Numbered from the stretch's first letter, positions 11,243 through 25,000 are shown. The stretch is 64,000 bases of DNA from Aquilaria yunnanensis (GCA_039654915.1 CM077594.1:109878893-109942892), one strand, 5' to 3'. The notes: generated from the letters alone by a model not told the origin. A program made the numbers and translations.

Positions 11243-11789
11243 TCTGGCTGATCCTGATCCATATTACTAAGTTATACACAGTCTCCATCCATCACCCTAA
11301 GTGCGTGCTCCGGTTCCATTTTTGCCATTCAAATACGTGCGCAGATGTGAAAGACATATCGAAATCTGATCAGTCTGCTGAAATGTGAATCTGTGTCTTT
11401 CTAATCAGTAGAATGAAATTTCCCCAGGAGCATCTTAGAATAGCGCCTCTGCCATGTCTTGCCCCAGATGCTATCTGTAATCTATTTGTATATTAAGGAA
11501 TCTATTTTATTGTTTTAATTATTTGTGTGACTTTTCTTGATTATTTAACTATCCTGATCATGGAATTGAACAAGATGGCAGGAAAAATCAACAAGTTTGA
11601 ACTGGATGGGTTACATATTGAATTCAATAATTGTTTTCGGAGTGATCCAGATCACAACAAACTTGATGGCTGTTGCATGTTTAATGTATGTATTATTAGA
11701 AGATAAGATTCGTAAGCCAATTAGACCAGCTTAATCCACGTTTTGGTCATGGTTAACGTCGACTAGTAAACTATTTAATAATAACAGGA
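11243..11789. other. Spacer, 3' UTR and intergenic, no gene seen
   Basis: 3' flank of the Ser-rich gene, then ordinary AT-rich spacer. No ORF, repeat or RNA gene recognised. Confidence 0.5.
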
Positions 11790-13480
11790 ACGATGTTAGG
11801 GTTTCATCTTGATCCTGAAATAACCCAAACTTGAAATTACTTGAACCTGAAATAACTTGATGACTAAATTCGATAAGATCCCGATTTTAACCTAAATCAA
11901 CCTGATTTTAAAAGTATTTGTTGGATATATTAAAGTTTTTCCTTTTAGTACATTTCAAATTTGATGAACTTGAAAACCAATTTATAAATTCATTAAATTA
12001 AATAAATGATTTGAATTATGCTATTTATTAAAGTAATTATATATTGAAATATTTTGAATTAAGGTATTTTGTTAAAGTAATTATATACTAATATATCTAT
12101 ATAATTTTTATATTATTTTTTACGTTTACTTAAACCCTAAAACCCTAAACATCAATCTCAACTTAAACTATAAACCCTCAATTTTAACTATAAACCCTAT
12201 ACCTAAATCTAAATCCTAAACCATAAATATAATCTCTAAACCATAAATCTAACTTCTAATCCTAACTTCTACCATAAACCCTAAATCTAAGCTTTAAACT
12301 CTAAATCTAAACCCATAACTCTAATCCTAAATCTTAAAACCTTCAACATTAACCTTAATCTAAATCATAAACTCTCAATCATAACCATAAACCATATACC
12401 TAAATCTAGACTCTAAACCATAAACTCAAACCTAACCCTAACTCTAACCAAGTACCTAACCCTAACATTTTACCATAAACTACAAATCTAAACTATAAAC
12501 TATAAATATAAACCCAAAATCTTAAAACCCAAAATCCTTAATATTAACAATAAACCCTTAATTCTAACCCTAACCTCTAACCCCCTAAACCCTAAACATT
12601 AACATTCAATTCTAACCCTTACCCTATATTTTAACTTTCTTCTTTCATTATATTTCATATTCAATAAGTCTTATATTTGAGAGTTTCCATATTTAGTAAC
12701 TTTCAATTTTTTGAGAATATTCATATTTTGTAAATCTCATATTTGGAAATTTTCATATTTAGTAAGTCTCATATTTTGATTTTTTTCAAAATAGGTAGAT
12801 TTAATGTTTTTGATAGACAAATGTTAAAATTATAACATTGGTCCCTAAACTTTTAAGTACAATGCAATAAGGTATCTAAATTTTAAAAAATTTCATTTTA
12901 GTCACCCATAATAATTACAACATGGGTTCTTGAACTTTTCAATTTTTATATTTTCATCTAAATTTTTTAAAATTTTACAATTTAGTAACTAATAGTGAAC
13001 CAAAGTAACATTTCATATCAATTTCATAGTAAAAGTTAGAAATTATAGCGAATTCATTGAAATATAATTTTAAAAATTTTTATGAATTTTTTAATTAAAT
13101 ATACTAAAAATGAAAAATTAAATTAAATTAAATCACACAAAAAATTAAATTATTTATTTTAAATTTTAACAAAACAAATAAAAAAATTGAATCAATCCAC
13201 TTATTTCAGCTTATGCAGCAGTGACCCGAATAGACGTAATTGCTAACCTGAATTTGGCCCCAAACCTAGATAACCCAACCTGAAATTATCTGATATTGAA
13301 ATTTCCCCGACCTGGATTGAATATGAACCCAAATAAACCTGACCCACCTTAACTCAAATCTGAAATCTACTCAATTTAAAGCCAAATAATCTGACTTGAA
13401 CCCAAATTCATATTAACTCAATTAAACTCAAAAACCTGAAAGGTCTGACCCAAATCTAACCTGACCAACCCGATTACTAT
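11790..13480. repeat. Degenerate repeat region of CCTGAA/AACCC phrases flanking a telomere-like core
   Basis: Both flanks (about 11800-11900 and 13230-13475) are made of short degenerate phrases such as ACCTGAA and GACCCAAAT, and between them lies the telomere-like patch described separately. No ORF. It could be a single old non-autonomous element, but no termini or target duplication are clear. Confidence 0.4.
12131..12632 (+). repeat. Interstitial telomere-like repeat, degenerate CCCTAAA
   Basis: About 500 bp in which CCCTAAA, the C-rich strand of the plant telomere repeat TTTAGGG, recurs in exact and decayed forms (AAACCCTAAA at 12132-12150 and again near 12585-12598, many TAAACCC, TAACCC and AATCTAA variants). 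It is not a perfect array. Confidence 0.65.
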
Positions 13481-15296
13481 CTCTATCAGCATAACGTCAG
13501 TCAGTACAATGACAATCTTTCAAGGAAGTATTATTCCAAAATCTAAAAACTCATAAGAGGAACTGTATGAAGTTGGCAAATATTTTTTTCATAGGAATTG
13601 AGTAGTCATTAATACTAAAGAAGTATTTGTGAAAGTTAAACGGCAAATTTGGGACTTAAGCCATTAAATGATGTAAACCGTTAATTTAGTGATGTGTCAT
13701 CCCTTGATCTACTTTCATTGACTGTGTAATGCTGTAATCTGTAAGAAAGCAAAAGGAGCCAATGGGTGTGTTGGCTAAGAATTGATACCCATTATTTTTT
13801 TACCCAGTTGGTAAAAATTAATACTCTTTATTTTTTTGGTCACTCAGTGTTTAAATACTGAAATGTATATAATAGAAAGCTGAAGGGGGCTGAGTGTGTC
13901 TTGCCCCTCCTAATATTTATCTTAATTATATATATCATTATGAATTAGTTTATAAAATTAAATAGTAAAACTATATATAAGAACATATATAGTAAAGAAA
14001 GTTAGAAAAAATACTGACTTTAATTTTTTTCATGTAAAAATTTATACCAAGTATTAATGTATTTGCCTCAATTTTTTATTTGCAATTGAAACTCCAATTA
14101 GTTTTTGGATTTTCTTATTGCCAAATTGGAAATGGCATAGGGTGTAAAGAAAAGATAAGTGGTCATATTGACTCACACATAAAAACTATACAATTGGTTT
14201 TATTTTTAGGGTGTAAGAAATCAAGATAAAGAGAATGCACAAAACAACAACAAAAAAAAAAAAAAAAACCTTGGGGCAACAAACTCGCGAAGTATCAGGT
14301 GGCAATTTTTATTTTTATTTTTTATATTTTTTTTACTTGTATGTTTATCGATTTTATTTAATGGGTTGATATTTTTTTTTGTTATCCAAACTGTACAAAA
14401 ATATAATATATATTTTATTCATAATTTTTTGTTCAACCAATCGATACAGTTTATTGTTTAAGTTTCAGATTTGTTCAAAACCGGCTACATCAGCAATGTT
14501 TTACGGGAATCAATATAACTCCTTACTCAGGTTTCCAAACTAAATTTTGTTTTCTCTAAGTTAAAGTAGACTCATAGACATTTCCAATGATATATTATAA
14601 ACCTAGGTTCCAGTTACATTTTAACATATAACTTACCAAAATATCTTGATCTTTTGCTGGAATTCTTTAAACCAAAATGGTGCACAAAAATTTCTGTTCT
14701 TTCCTAGTTTCCTCCTAATCTAATCCCTTCTAATTATCAAAATGCACTCTTATCCTAGTATTTCACCTTTATGAGCATTACCCAATCATCAATTCTTAAG
14801 AAATAACTTATAAACAATTATATCTTAAGAACAATGTTAGTATCTTACCTTGAATTTTAACCTGGGATCATATTTTCTTCTCTTCCCGTTTGTTCAGTGT
14901 ACGCTCTGCCCTTTTCTTTCAACGTGCCTACAACTGCCACACAAGCCAAAGGAAACATTTAGGTTTAATGGCTTTCCAACAATATAAGGGTGGACTATTT
15001 TATAGTTCCTAGTTTTATTTTCTTATACACTTAAACCCTTTTTTTTTCCATTACACTTAGGTCCTTTATTAATGTTTTGGGGTATTATGTAACCCACTTT
15101 TGCTAGATTTCTAACTTCTCACATTTTCCATATATGATATATCCACATAGACAAATACCTAAACATTGACATTGCTACATTTTCAAACAAAAAGAAACTG
15201 AACATATTTCTTCCCAAACTAATCCACAAACCTAACTCATTGACAACATCCATAATTATTCCCTAAACCACCACTTCTTATCACAGTGAGTTCCTC
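13481..15296. other. AT-rich spacer without recognised gene
   Basis: No convincing ORF or RNA gene. The part at 14430-14960 reads like the non-coding part of an old LTR element, but no termini were found. Confidence 0.4.
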
Positions 15297-15298
15297 TT

Positions 15299-18140
15299 TA
15301 GGACTATTTGGATTAAATTAATAAAGGAATAAGAGGGGCGGAATGGAAAAAAATGGGAGGGATGAGTTATTTCCCCCCAATTTGGAAAGTGAAAAAAACG
15401 TACAGATGAAGCAAATTGAAGGATAATGTCATGCCTGCAACTTGTATAGGCCATGATATGTACTTAAATTGTACATGAATTATACTTGCGAAATATATAA
15501 ATAAGATACATGTCATGGAAATGACCAAGAAAGAAAGACAAAGTAGGGTGCTGAAAGGGTGCCTTTAAGTGCACTTAAGGGCCTTGTGTGGTGGTGCTAG
15601 GTTCGAAAGGCCAAAAGTTGTTAAAATTAAGTGCCAATGTGGGTTTTGAAATAAGGGTCAGAACTAAGAGAAACTTGGTTAAGAAAACCCAAAAGCACCG
15701 AAGTGCATCATGGGACTTAATACTTAGATTAAAAATAAGGTTAAATATGTAAACTAAGCAAAAAAAAATTGGTAAATAGTACATAGGAAAAACAATGTGC
15801 ATTTTTTGGTGCACAAGGAGACCCTAGGGTGGCCTTAATGGGTTAAAGAGTACTGGGAGGGGTTTACTGCCTCATGGGCACACACACGTGTACACCCATG
15901 TGAACAAGAGGTTTAAGGTAAAATGTCGTTAATAAAAACTTTATGAGGCTTAATGCCTGGATTAAAAATAAGGCTAAAGATGTAAATTAAGCAAAAATGG
16001 GCAAAAAGTACATAGGAAAAATAATGTGCACTAGGAGGCCCTAGGGTGGCCTTAAGGGGTTTGTGTGAATATTTAGGGCCTTAATTGACTGAATTAAGAG
16101 GTACAATGAGTGCTGAAAATGATACACAAACTAGGTTGAATAGGTTGACTAAACAATTAAATAAAATAAGTGTCTTAATAGGAGGGTAAAGACAAGAATA
16201 GTCAATACTTGGTCACCCAAGTTGAACCGGATTGGACCCCTTCCATTTCTTGGACTTATGACCAAACTTAAGTAGCTTTTAAATAGTTTCTTATAGTTGC
16301 TAAACCTAGGAAATATAGAAAAAAAATTATGTTAAGGCTAAATGGGAGTTCCAAGAGCTATGGAGGTGAAACCAAGCATGGTGACCTAGGTAATACATGG
16401 TGGTGTCTTAGCAAGCTTACTTGGACGACCAGCTGCCATTTTCAGTTGTTAAGGGTTCCAAATACATTCTTTCACCTGAATTCTAGATATAAATATGAGT
16501 TTTCATTGGGGGGAAGTTGCCCCAGGATGGCGTAGAGCTAAGTAAACCTACGTGCTATGTAGGGGCTATGTGTGCTATGTGCACTATGTTTGCTAGCTAG
16601 CCTATGTTAAGACAAGCATTAGGGTTTTGTTTCAAGTTTGGATGAACTTGTACAAAACCTGGAACTCTCTGTAAATTAATTAAATTGACTAAACTAAAGT
16701 GATCACATGCTTAAATTGATAAGAAATGCTTGCTATACCATAGGCTATGAAGGCGTGTATTGTCGTGTGTGTGTGTGTGTGTGTGTTTGCATGCTTTGTT
16801 GTTTGGATGTGTGTGCTAACCTGTGTTATATACCTTTTGATTATATTATATTGTCTTATGTTTTCTTGTGTTTTCTTTGTCTTATTTTGCAAGTGCTTGG
16901 AGAAATAATTATATATATATGTATATGACAATGTCTAGGACATTGTAGGCATTAAGTGCTAGTTTGGACCCTTATTGATTACCAAGTACTCATGCCTTGT
17001 TTCTTCACATTTCAAGGAAAGGAGTGGAAGAATAAGTGTTTTCTAACACTTTTTGAAGCATATGAATAAGCAAGTATGACTCGGGTGCTTTAAGGTCATT
17101 GGTAACCTAGTGATGCTTATGCTATAACTTAATGGTTTACAGATGTAGGCTATCATGGCTGCAGTGGGAATAGCTTCTTTTGGTTCTATTTTGGTTTTCG
17201 TAAAAACTAGAAGATATATAAGGCAATGGCTACCTAAATGACATGTAAAAAAGGAAGTACGTGTGTGCGTGGCTGTTGAGACAATATATGAGACCCTTGG
17301 GTTAGCCTCATAATGCATGTAGCATGCATGTTGCTTAGCCTACCTTAGTTTTGTACATATATTTTTGCCATGTAACCTCAGTAGTGCCCACTTTTTAACA
17401 TGTAAATGTGTGTATATAACAATGACATAAAGATCTAGAGGTTTAAGTTGGCATGTGTCTTGATGGTTCATAACATGCCTTTAGGTAGGCCTACCGAGGC
17501 ATTAGGTATAGTTGCTAAAGCTTGGTGCATATATGACTACTTTTGACCATGTGGTGTATATTTATCATCTTTTGGCATGTAAACAAAATGGTTGTTAGAT
17601 GTATGTTTTGCATATGCACTTAATAGGCCTCGAATGTAGGCCTACCTAGACACACAAGCACACACTGACTCGTATATGCCCTACATGCACACCCAGTAGG
17701 CCCGAAGGTAAGCCTACCTAGACACATACACACACTTAACTCGCTAAGCCCCAAATTTGGCAAATTCACATGTAATGGCTAAGTAACTTGAACTCCACAC
17801 ATTTTTGCCTTAATCATGCATATAACCAAATAATGAGACACAAAATAGACACTTAATGAATAACTAAATATGTTTATTGGCTTCTTAATTGGAACTGGAA
17901 ACTAAGTATAAATTTGGTTAAGTATCATAGTTGTCATGTTCTAAATCACCCAATAAGGTTGGACGTTCATATAACCATGTAAACCTTCTAAAGAACTTAG
18001 AATACCTATAGGGTGGGGGTGTTTTGGGCCATAACAGATAATGACTCTTCCTCCCTCACTATTTTCTCCTATTCAAACAAGAAAGGTATATAAATTTTCT
18101 TTCCCCTTCCTTTTTATTCTTTCAATCTAAATAGACCCTT
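15299..18140. mobile_element. MITE with TIR AGGACTATTTGGATT, split by a solo LTR
   Basis: The left end (TTAGGACTATTTGGATT, from 15299) and the right end (AATCTAAATAGACCCTTA, to about 18140) are imperfect inverted copies, each continuing into purine- or pyrimidine-rich arms. The solo LTR at 15427-18036 separates them. Without the LTR the element would be about 230 bp. Target duplication not resolved; the terminus type resembles hAT-like MITEs. Confidence 0.45.
15427..18036 (+). mobile_element. Solo LTR, 2.6 kb, with 5-bp target-site duplication GATAA
   Basis: Begins TGTCATGCCTGC and ends GGGCCATAACA (TGT...ACA ends). GATAA precedes it at 15422-15426 and follows it at 18037-18041, an exact 5-bp target duplication, and no internal retrotransposon region is present. 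Inside, a block at about 15716-15838 is repeated at 15948-16055 (shared phrases GTACATAGGAAAAA and CCCTAGGGTGGCCTTAA). A GT microsatellite lies near 16764-16788. Short ORFs inside are not supported. Confidence 0.8.
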
Positions 18141-18682
18141 AGTGCCCCCCATTATGCCACGTGCGCATGGCTTTATTGCCTATTAGTCACTCATTATGCC
18201 TTGATATGACTTCATTAGCAAATGTAGTTGTTGTGCTCATGGCTAAGTAGCTCGATGATAGTAGTGAAGGCAAGGAAACAATTAAAGTTGAGTAGAAAGG
18301 GTGCGAAATGAACCTTGTTCGAAAAGTGGAGGATGACAGTGGTGTTTATCCAAGAATTGGAATCCTAGTGTTGATTGTTTCAATTTTATCTCTCGAATTT
18401 CTAGTTTCGAGGGTTTTAGAATAAAACCCTTAATTTAATGGGTATAAATTAGCCATTTAAAAAATGAGACATTGCTTTTGCTTTTATTTTCTTTTTGGAA
18501 ATCTATTGAATGACTATCAAATAGTTGATGGAAAAGTGCAACTATGTTTTTTAACATCAAGTGACAACACACAGCCCATCTAGTGGATCAAAGGGACAAA
18601 CTGTCCCACTTTTCGGTAAAAATCTCAAATTTATCACTAATGTTTTGGTTTAGATTCAAATTTACTTCTAAAGTTTTTTTTA

Positions 18683-19337
18683 TTTGAATCTACCATTGAT
18701 ATTTTAAAATGGTTCAAATGCACCACTAAAGTTTCAAACTGGGGGCAAATATGTCACTAACCATTAGAAAACTAATGAAAAACATTAAAAGTATTAAGTT
18801 TTGAATTTTTTCAATAAAAATGCAACTTTAACAAACTCAAAGGGTTTTGGTTAGTAGTTATGAGAAATCACTCTCTATCTTGAGAATCGTGGCTAGCCAC
18901 CATCCACCGCGATTTGAAATTTTTTTTGCCACCATCTGCAGTGGCCGACAATAAAAATTTCTAGATTTTAAAGGTTTTTACATTGTTTAATTCTTCTATC
19001 TCCTATTTTATTTGAATCTACCATTGATATTTTAAAATGGTTCAAATGCACCATTAAAGTTTCAAACTGGGGGCAAATATGCCACTAATCGTTAGAAAAC
19101 TAATAAAAAACATTAAAAGTATTAAGTTTTGAAATTTTTCAATGATAATGCAACTTTAACAAACTCAAAGGGTTTTGGTTATTAGTTATGAGAAATCATT
19201 CTCTATCTTGAGAATCTTGGCCAGCCATCCTCCACTGCCATTTGAAAATTTTTTTGCCACTATTTGTGACGGCCGACAATAAAAATTTCTAAATTTTAAA
19301 GGTTTTTACATTGTTTAATTCTTCTATCTCCTATTCC
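18683..19337 (+). repeat. Direct tandem duplication, unit about 328 bp
   Basis: Two head-to-tail copies (18683-19010 and 19011-19337) share long near-identical stretches, for example GGTTCAAATGCACCA and CAAACTCAAAGGGTTTTGG, with scattered substitutions. Non-coding. Confidence 0.85.
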
Positions 19338-20353
19338 AAAATTTTTAAAAGCCGTATCTTCAAGTTCCTACCAAATTTTTGTAGATCGAGGTTTGAAGTT
19401 CAAAAACCTAAACTTTTGTTTTAAATTATGGGTTTTCAATTTTATTTTTGGATATCCTTTTGGGAATTTGGTTTCAAGTGTGAGGATAAGACTTCAACAT
19501 TGACCAATGATGATGTCTCAACCGCTGATGGTTGTGCATGAATTCACACGCCTCCTTCACCAATGAGTAGACAAAGTCTCTTGAATGAAATCAACAGTGA
19601 GGTTAAGGGAGAACAAAAAAGTTGTGGCTTGGAACGATTTGGACTGGTTGCTGCTTATTGGATGTCATTTCTAGACTAGGCTCGTAAACGATGGTGCAAA
19701 AGCAACATTATTTTGGTATTGCAGGGGGATGAAATAACCGTCATTTGCCAGTGGAAGTTGGGTTACTAGTTAAGTATAAGAAAACATTGGGAGCCAAATC
19801 ATTTGGCCTTAATCTGACTTAAGATCATTTTTTTTTTAAAAAAGTAAACAACCAAGGTTAACATGTTTATAATTAAGCCATGTATTGGCTAGCTATTTAC
19901 AAGCCATGCCACGCTATGGGCTAACGTAGAAATTGTTGATCAGAAAAGTAGTAGAAGTAAATTCACACAGAAAAATTGAGCTCATCTTCGTTCTTAGTGA
20001 CCTCCACAATATTCGCCAACAAGAAGAGAATAACACTTGCCCTACTAAGATTGGTGAATCCTTTTGTGGAAATGGAGCCACTGATCGTGGATTTGTATTT
20101 AAGTTGATAGGAGCCCTCGAGCAAGAAATTGTAGAAGTCGTTCAAGTAGGCATATAATTGGCCTGTTGATTCGTCCCATTTTATACTTGAAGATGCCTTT
20201 TGCAAGCAAACCCATGGGGAATTCATAGCTTTAGAGGATTTTGTAAGTCGATGACTTTGTAGATGGGGGATTGAAGAAGAGCAAGAGAAGCAGCAGTGGG
20301 AGAATGAGTAACAGAGATAGGAATCAAAATGTGCAAAGAAGATGACATGACAT

Positions 20354-21233
20354 TAGGGGTGACAAGAAAACCCGAAATCTGATTACCGACTTAAAAATAT
20401 TGGGTTCAGGTTAGTTTTGAGAAAGAAATGTGTCTGATTAACTCGACCCGAATTGATTTTGTGTTGCTAAAGACGATTTTGGGTCAGGTTGAATCCGATA
20501 AATCCGACATAACCTGAATTTGTTTAGGGTGAAGGATATGGGATAGACATTAATAGTGCTAAAACTGTGAGATTATAAATAGTGGGCTTAAGTGTGGTTT
20601 AAAATGGCCTCTTTATTTGTTTTACTCTAACTACTTGTCATTCAATTCACTCTCACTTCTAATTTCCTCCTCCTTTCGCATTTCACCTTCTTTTCTCTCT
20701 AACGTATTCTTTTTTCATCTGGCTACATCTCCTGCCTTTGCCCTTGCTACGTTGACATTGTCATCCTTGCCGTGTTATCATCGATCCTTGTCGCATCATC
20801 GTTGTCGTCCTCCCGTTGTCTTCACCTTGTTATCCCATTATCCTCCTTGTTCATGCCACGTCTTCCTCCTCATCCGCACTACATCATCCCGGTGTCACCT
20901 CACCCTACTGTTTTATTCACAACTGGTCGTCCTTTCCATTTGTGCCACATCATCATCTCCCCCATTGTCTCACACTCAAATCGCACATCTCCCTCCCATC
21001 CTTACTGTCACTGACATTAGTCCTTGTTTTTTATGTTGTTTTAGGCACAGAAGATTGGAGAATTAGATCAAGCCGATCAATTTTAACCCCGAATATGAAT
21101 TAATCAAGCTTGGGTCGAGTCGGGTTCTGTATATAATCAATTTGGGTTTGGATTACATAATAAGGAAAAAAGCATGCATAATTTAGGTTGGGTTTAACCT
21201 AAACTCACATTTCCAATCTGACTTTCGCCCTTA
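20354..21233. mobile_element. Probable hAT-like non-autonomous element with TAGGGGTGACAAG end
   Basis: The left end TAGGGGTGACAAG and right end CGCCCTTA are weakly inverted. They are flanked by CATGACAT (20346-20353) and CATGGCAC (21234-21241), six of eight matching, fitting an aged 8-bp duplication. Both flanks carry GGGTCGGGTT-like phrases typical of these elements; the centre (20640-21040) is a C/T-rich stretch whose overlapping ORFs look like low-complexity readings. Confidence 0.45.
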
Positions 21234-21901
21234 CATGGCACAACTAGGGTTTATGAAGAAAAGTGGAGCTTGCTTTGTGAGGCATATGTGGTCAAAAGGG
21301 CCAACATCAGTTAGGTAGCATTGCTGCCCTTGTAAATAGCCAGCCAATACATGCCTAAGTTAGAATGGCATAGGTCATGGTAATTGACTTATCAAAAAAA
21401 TAAATGAGCTTAAGTCGGATTAAGGCCAAATGACTTGGCTTTTAGTGGCTAATTTTAGCTCACTTAAAAACATTAGTGTAAAACTTGATATTTTTTTTTC
21501 CTATAAGAAAAAGTACGTAAAACCCTGATATTGTTTTTTAAATTACATAATCACCCCAAAATTTTAAAATTTGATATTTTTACAATTTTTTGTTATTTTT
21601 TAATAAGCTGTGACACATTTGAACCATTTTAAAAATATTAGTGGTAGATTCAGACCGAAAAAACTTTAGTGGTAAATTTGAACCCGGCCCAAATAATTTT
21701 TAAGGGCTCAATCTTATTCTGTTTATATTCATGGAGCCAAGTGTTTGATCTGACATAGTTCAAGGAGGTAAAATGAAGGCCTCCTTCTTTTTCCCCTCTT
21801 AGTTTTCTTTTCTTTTTCTTTTAAATTTCCTTTCACAAGACCGTAGACTTGCTTAGTGTTTTACAGAGTCCATTATTTTGGTCGCGTCTCTCTTCATCGT
21901 C

Positions 21902-21928
21902 TGTCTCTCTCTCTCTCTCTCTCTCTCC
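21902..21928 (+). repeat. CT microsatellite in the RPK2-like 5' leader
   Basis: A run of CT dinucleotides about 140 bp before the start codon. Pyrimidine-rich leaders are common in plant genes. Confidence 0.8.
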
Positions 21929-22063
21929 ATACCCCCAGAATTAGGGATAGGGCTCCGATCAGCCTCTGGGACAAGCTTGAAGAACCCAATCTTGCTGTTT
22001 CTCCACTTCCCTGGAGAAGAGGGTTTAGGGTTCCTCTATACCCTTGAGAAGGGTTCTGTGAAA

Positions 22064-25000
22064 ATGGTTCCTTTCTCATCTTCCTTCATCAAGTGGCACT
22101 TTTTTCTGCTCTTCTGGGTCTTCTTCTACTTCATCAAGAACGGCCTCGTCGCCGGTGATTCGGACAGATCAGTGCTGCTTCAGTTCAAGAATTCCGTGTC
22201 AGATCCGGCTGGCCTGCTATCTAGCTGGAAGGACAGTCCCAGGTCAAACCACTGCTTTTGGCTAGGCGTTTACTGCGATTCGAGTCAGCGTGTCGTGGCT
22301 CTCAACATTTCTGGGAGAGGTGCCGAGAGAGGTAACCCGAATGATCCTGTAGATTACTTTTCTTGCTCGGATTTCCGTTGGTATCCTTTTTATGGGTTTG
22401 GTATCAGAAGAAATTGTAGCGGTAATAATGGTGATCTGCGCGGTAAATTGCCGCCTGTTATTGCGAATCTGAGCGAGCTTAGGGTGTTGTCGCTGCCTTT
22501 CAATCGTTTCCTCGGTGAGATTCCTCAGGAAATCTGGGAAATGGAGAAGCTTGTGGTTCTTGACCTGGAAGGAAATCTGTTATCCGGGTTATTGGCTGGT
22601 GCTGTTGGGGGTTTGAAGAATTTGCGGGTTCTTAATTTGGGGATGAACAGACTTAGTGGCGAGATACCAGATGCGCTCTCTGACTTGGGGAATTTGGAGA
22701 TTTTGAATCTTGCTGGTAACATGGTGAATGGATCGGTTCCGGCTTTTATTGGTAGGCTGAGAGGTGCTTACCTATCCATTACTTGGCTCAGTGGTTTCTT
22801 GCCTGAGTTTGGAGAAAGTTGCAAGCTTGAGCACTTGGATTTATCAGGGAATTTGTTGGCTGGGAGGATACCGCCGAGTTTGGGCAACTGTAGTAGTTTA
22901 AAAACACTGCTTTTGTTTGCAAATATGTTTGAGGAGGGCATTCCACGTGAAGTAGGCCAGTTGCAGAATCTTGAAGTACTGGATGTGTCGAGGAATAGTC
23001 TTAGCGGTCCAATTCCTGCAGAGATTGGGAATTGCTCGGAACTCTCTGTCCTTGTGCTTTCAAATCAGTTTCCTGCCTATCAAAGGAATGATTCAAGTCA
23101 AGGAGGTGCTTTGGTCGCAGTTCTTGATGATTATAACTTTTATCAAGGTGGTATTCCTGTTGAAATTACTAGACTCTCAAAGCTTAGGATGTTGTGGGCA
23201 CCAAGGGCGACACTTGAGGGAAGGCTTCCAAGTGACTGGGGTACTTGTGATAACTTGGAGATGGTCAATTTGGCTCTGAATTTTTTCTCCGGGGACTTCC
23301 CTCTTGGGTTGAGTCTTTGCAAGAAGCTGCGGTATCTTAACTTGAATTCGAATAAGCGACTGACAGGAGAGCTTGTTGAGGAACTTGCAGTGCCTTGCAT
23401 GAGTGTCTTTGATGTTGGTGGAAATGCCTTATCAGGCTCTGTCCCTCGGTTTAATGACATGGAATGCCCCCCTGTTCTTTCTGCTGATTCATATTCTTCG
23501 GAACCCTACGGCCCATCTTCTGCCTATTTATCTTATGTGGCAATGAGAACTTACATTAGAACTGCACCGCAATATCTTGGCAGAGATGGTGGTCTTGCTG
23601 TCTTTCACAACTTTGGTGGCAACAACTTCACTGGTGGTCTACTATCACTGCCAATTGCACCTCAGAGATTACAGGAACACATTTCATATGTGTTCTTTGC
23701 AGGAGAAAATATGCTTAGTGGGCCTTTTCCTGGGAATTTGTTGGACTTCTGTGATGGGCTGGATGCTCTCTTCATCAATATAAGCAACAACAAAATAACT
23801 GGCCAAGTTCCAGCTGAAATTGGTAAAAATTGTAGCTCTATCAGATTGTTGGATGTGTCTGTGAATCAAATTGATGGGCTCATTCCCCCAAGTCTTGGGG
23901 ATTCTGTTTCTCTCATTAGTCTAAATTTAAGCTGGAATTTGTTGCAAGACCAGATTCCAGCCAGTATTGGAGAGATGAAGGCTATCAAGTATCTTTCTTT
24001 AGCTGGCAATAATCTAACTGGAACAATTCCCACCAGCTTTGGCAAATTGAAAACTTTAGTGCAGCTGGATTTGTCTTCAAATTCTCTTTCTGGTAAAATT
24101 CCTGAAGGCCTTGTGAACTTGAGAAACCTTTCTGTTCTGTTGCTCAACAACAACAAATTGTCTGGGCAGATTCCCTCAGCCTTGGGAAATGTAACCATGC
24201 TTTCAACATTCAATGTGTCTTTCAATAACTTGTCTGGACCACTTCCATCAAACAATAGTTTGATGGAGTGCAGTAGTCTTCTGGGGAATCCTTATTTGCA
24301 GCCTTGTCATGGGTTCTCATTTGCTATTCCATCTCAAGATTTGCGAGCAGACTCTGGGGATTCACAAAATTATGCTGCTTCACCATCAGAGAGTCGAGGG
24401 TCCAACTCCCAGAGCAGTGGCTTCAGTTCAATTGAGATAGCATCCATAGCATCTGCTTCAGCCATTGTTTCTGTACTTCTGGCTCTCATTCTGCTCTTCA
24501 TTTATACCAGGAAGTGGAATCCTAGGTCCAGAGTTGTCAGTGCCACAAAAAAAGAAATCACAACTTTCACGGATATTGGGGTGCCCTTGACATTTGAGAA
24601 TGTGGTGCGGGCCACAGGCAATTTCAATGCCAGCAACTGCATAGGGAACGGAGGGTTTGGATCTACCTATAAAGCTGAAATTTCAACTGGAGTTCTGGTG
24701 GCAATAAAGCGTCTTGCAGTTGGCCGATTTCAAGGGCTTCAACAATTTGATGCTGAAATAAAAGCTCTTGGGAGATTGCGGCATCCCAACCTGGTCACTT
24801 TAATTGGTTATCATGCTAGTGATACCGAGATGTTTCTTATATATAATTACTTGCCTGGTGGTAATTTGCAGAAGTTTATTCAGGAAAGGTCTACAAGAGC
24901 TTTTGATTGGAGGATACTTCATAAGATTGCTCTGGACATAGCTCGTGCTCTTGCCTACCTTCATGATCAATGTGTCCCACGCATCCTTCATCGTGATGTG

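Larger units (their letters stand above)
18595..21715. mobile_element. Large imperfect inverted-repeat element (MULE- or foldback-like)
   Basis: The left arm (about 18610-19925) and right arm (about 21310-21715) share segments in opposite orientation: the phrase TTTTAAAATGGTTCAAATG of the left arm matches the right arm near 21615-21640, and ATGTATTGGCTAGCTATTTA at 19880-19900 matches the right arm near 21335-21355. The left arm is longer because of an internal tandem duplication. The interior contains an open stretch of 87 codons (19963-20226, minus strand) of unknown nature and a nested hAT-like element. Exact ends and target duplication could not be fixed. Confidence 0.5.

Noticed and set aside
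20617..21103. Three overlapping ORFs of 80-149 codons
   Set aside because: C/T-rich region inside a probable hAT-like element, read in three frames with His/Ser/Pro/Leu-rich compositions.
21878..22063. In-frame upstream ATG extending the RPK2-like protein by 62 residues
   Set aside because: The extension comes from a CT microsatellite leader; the signal peptide and family length fit the ATG at 22064.
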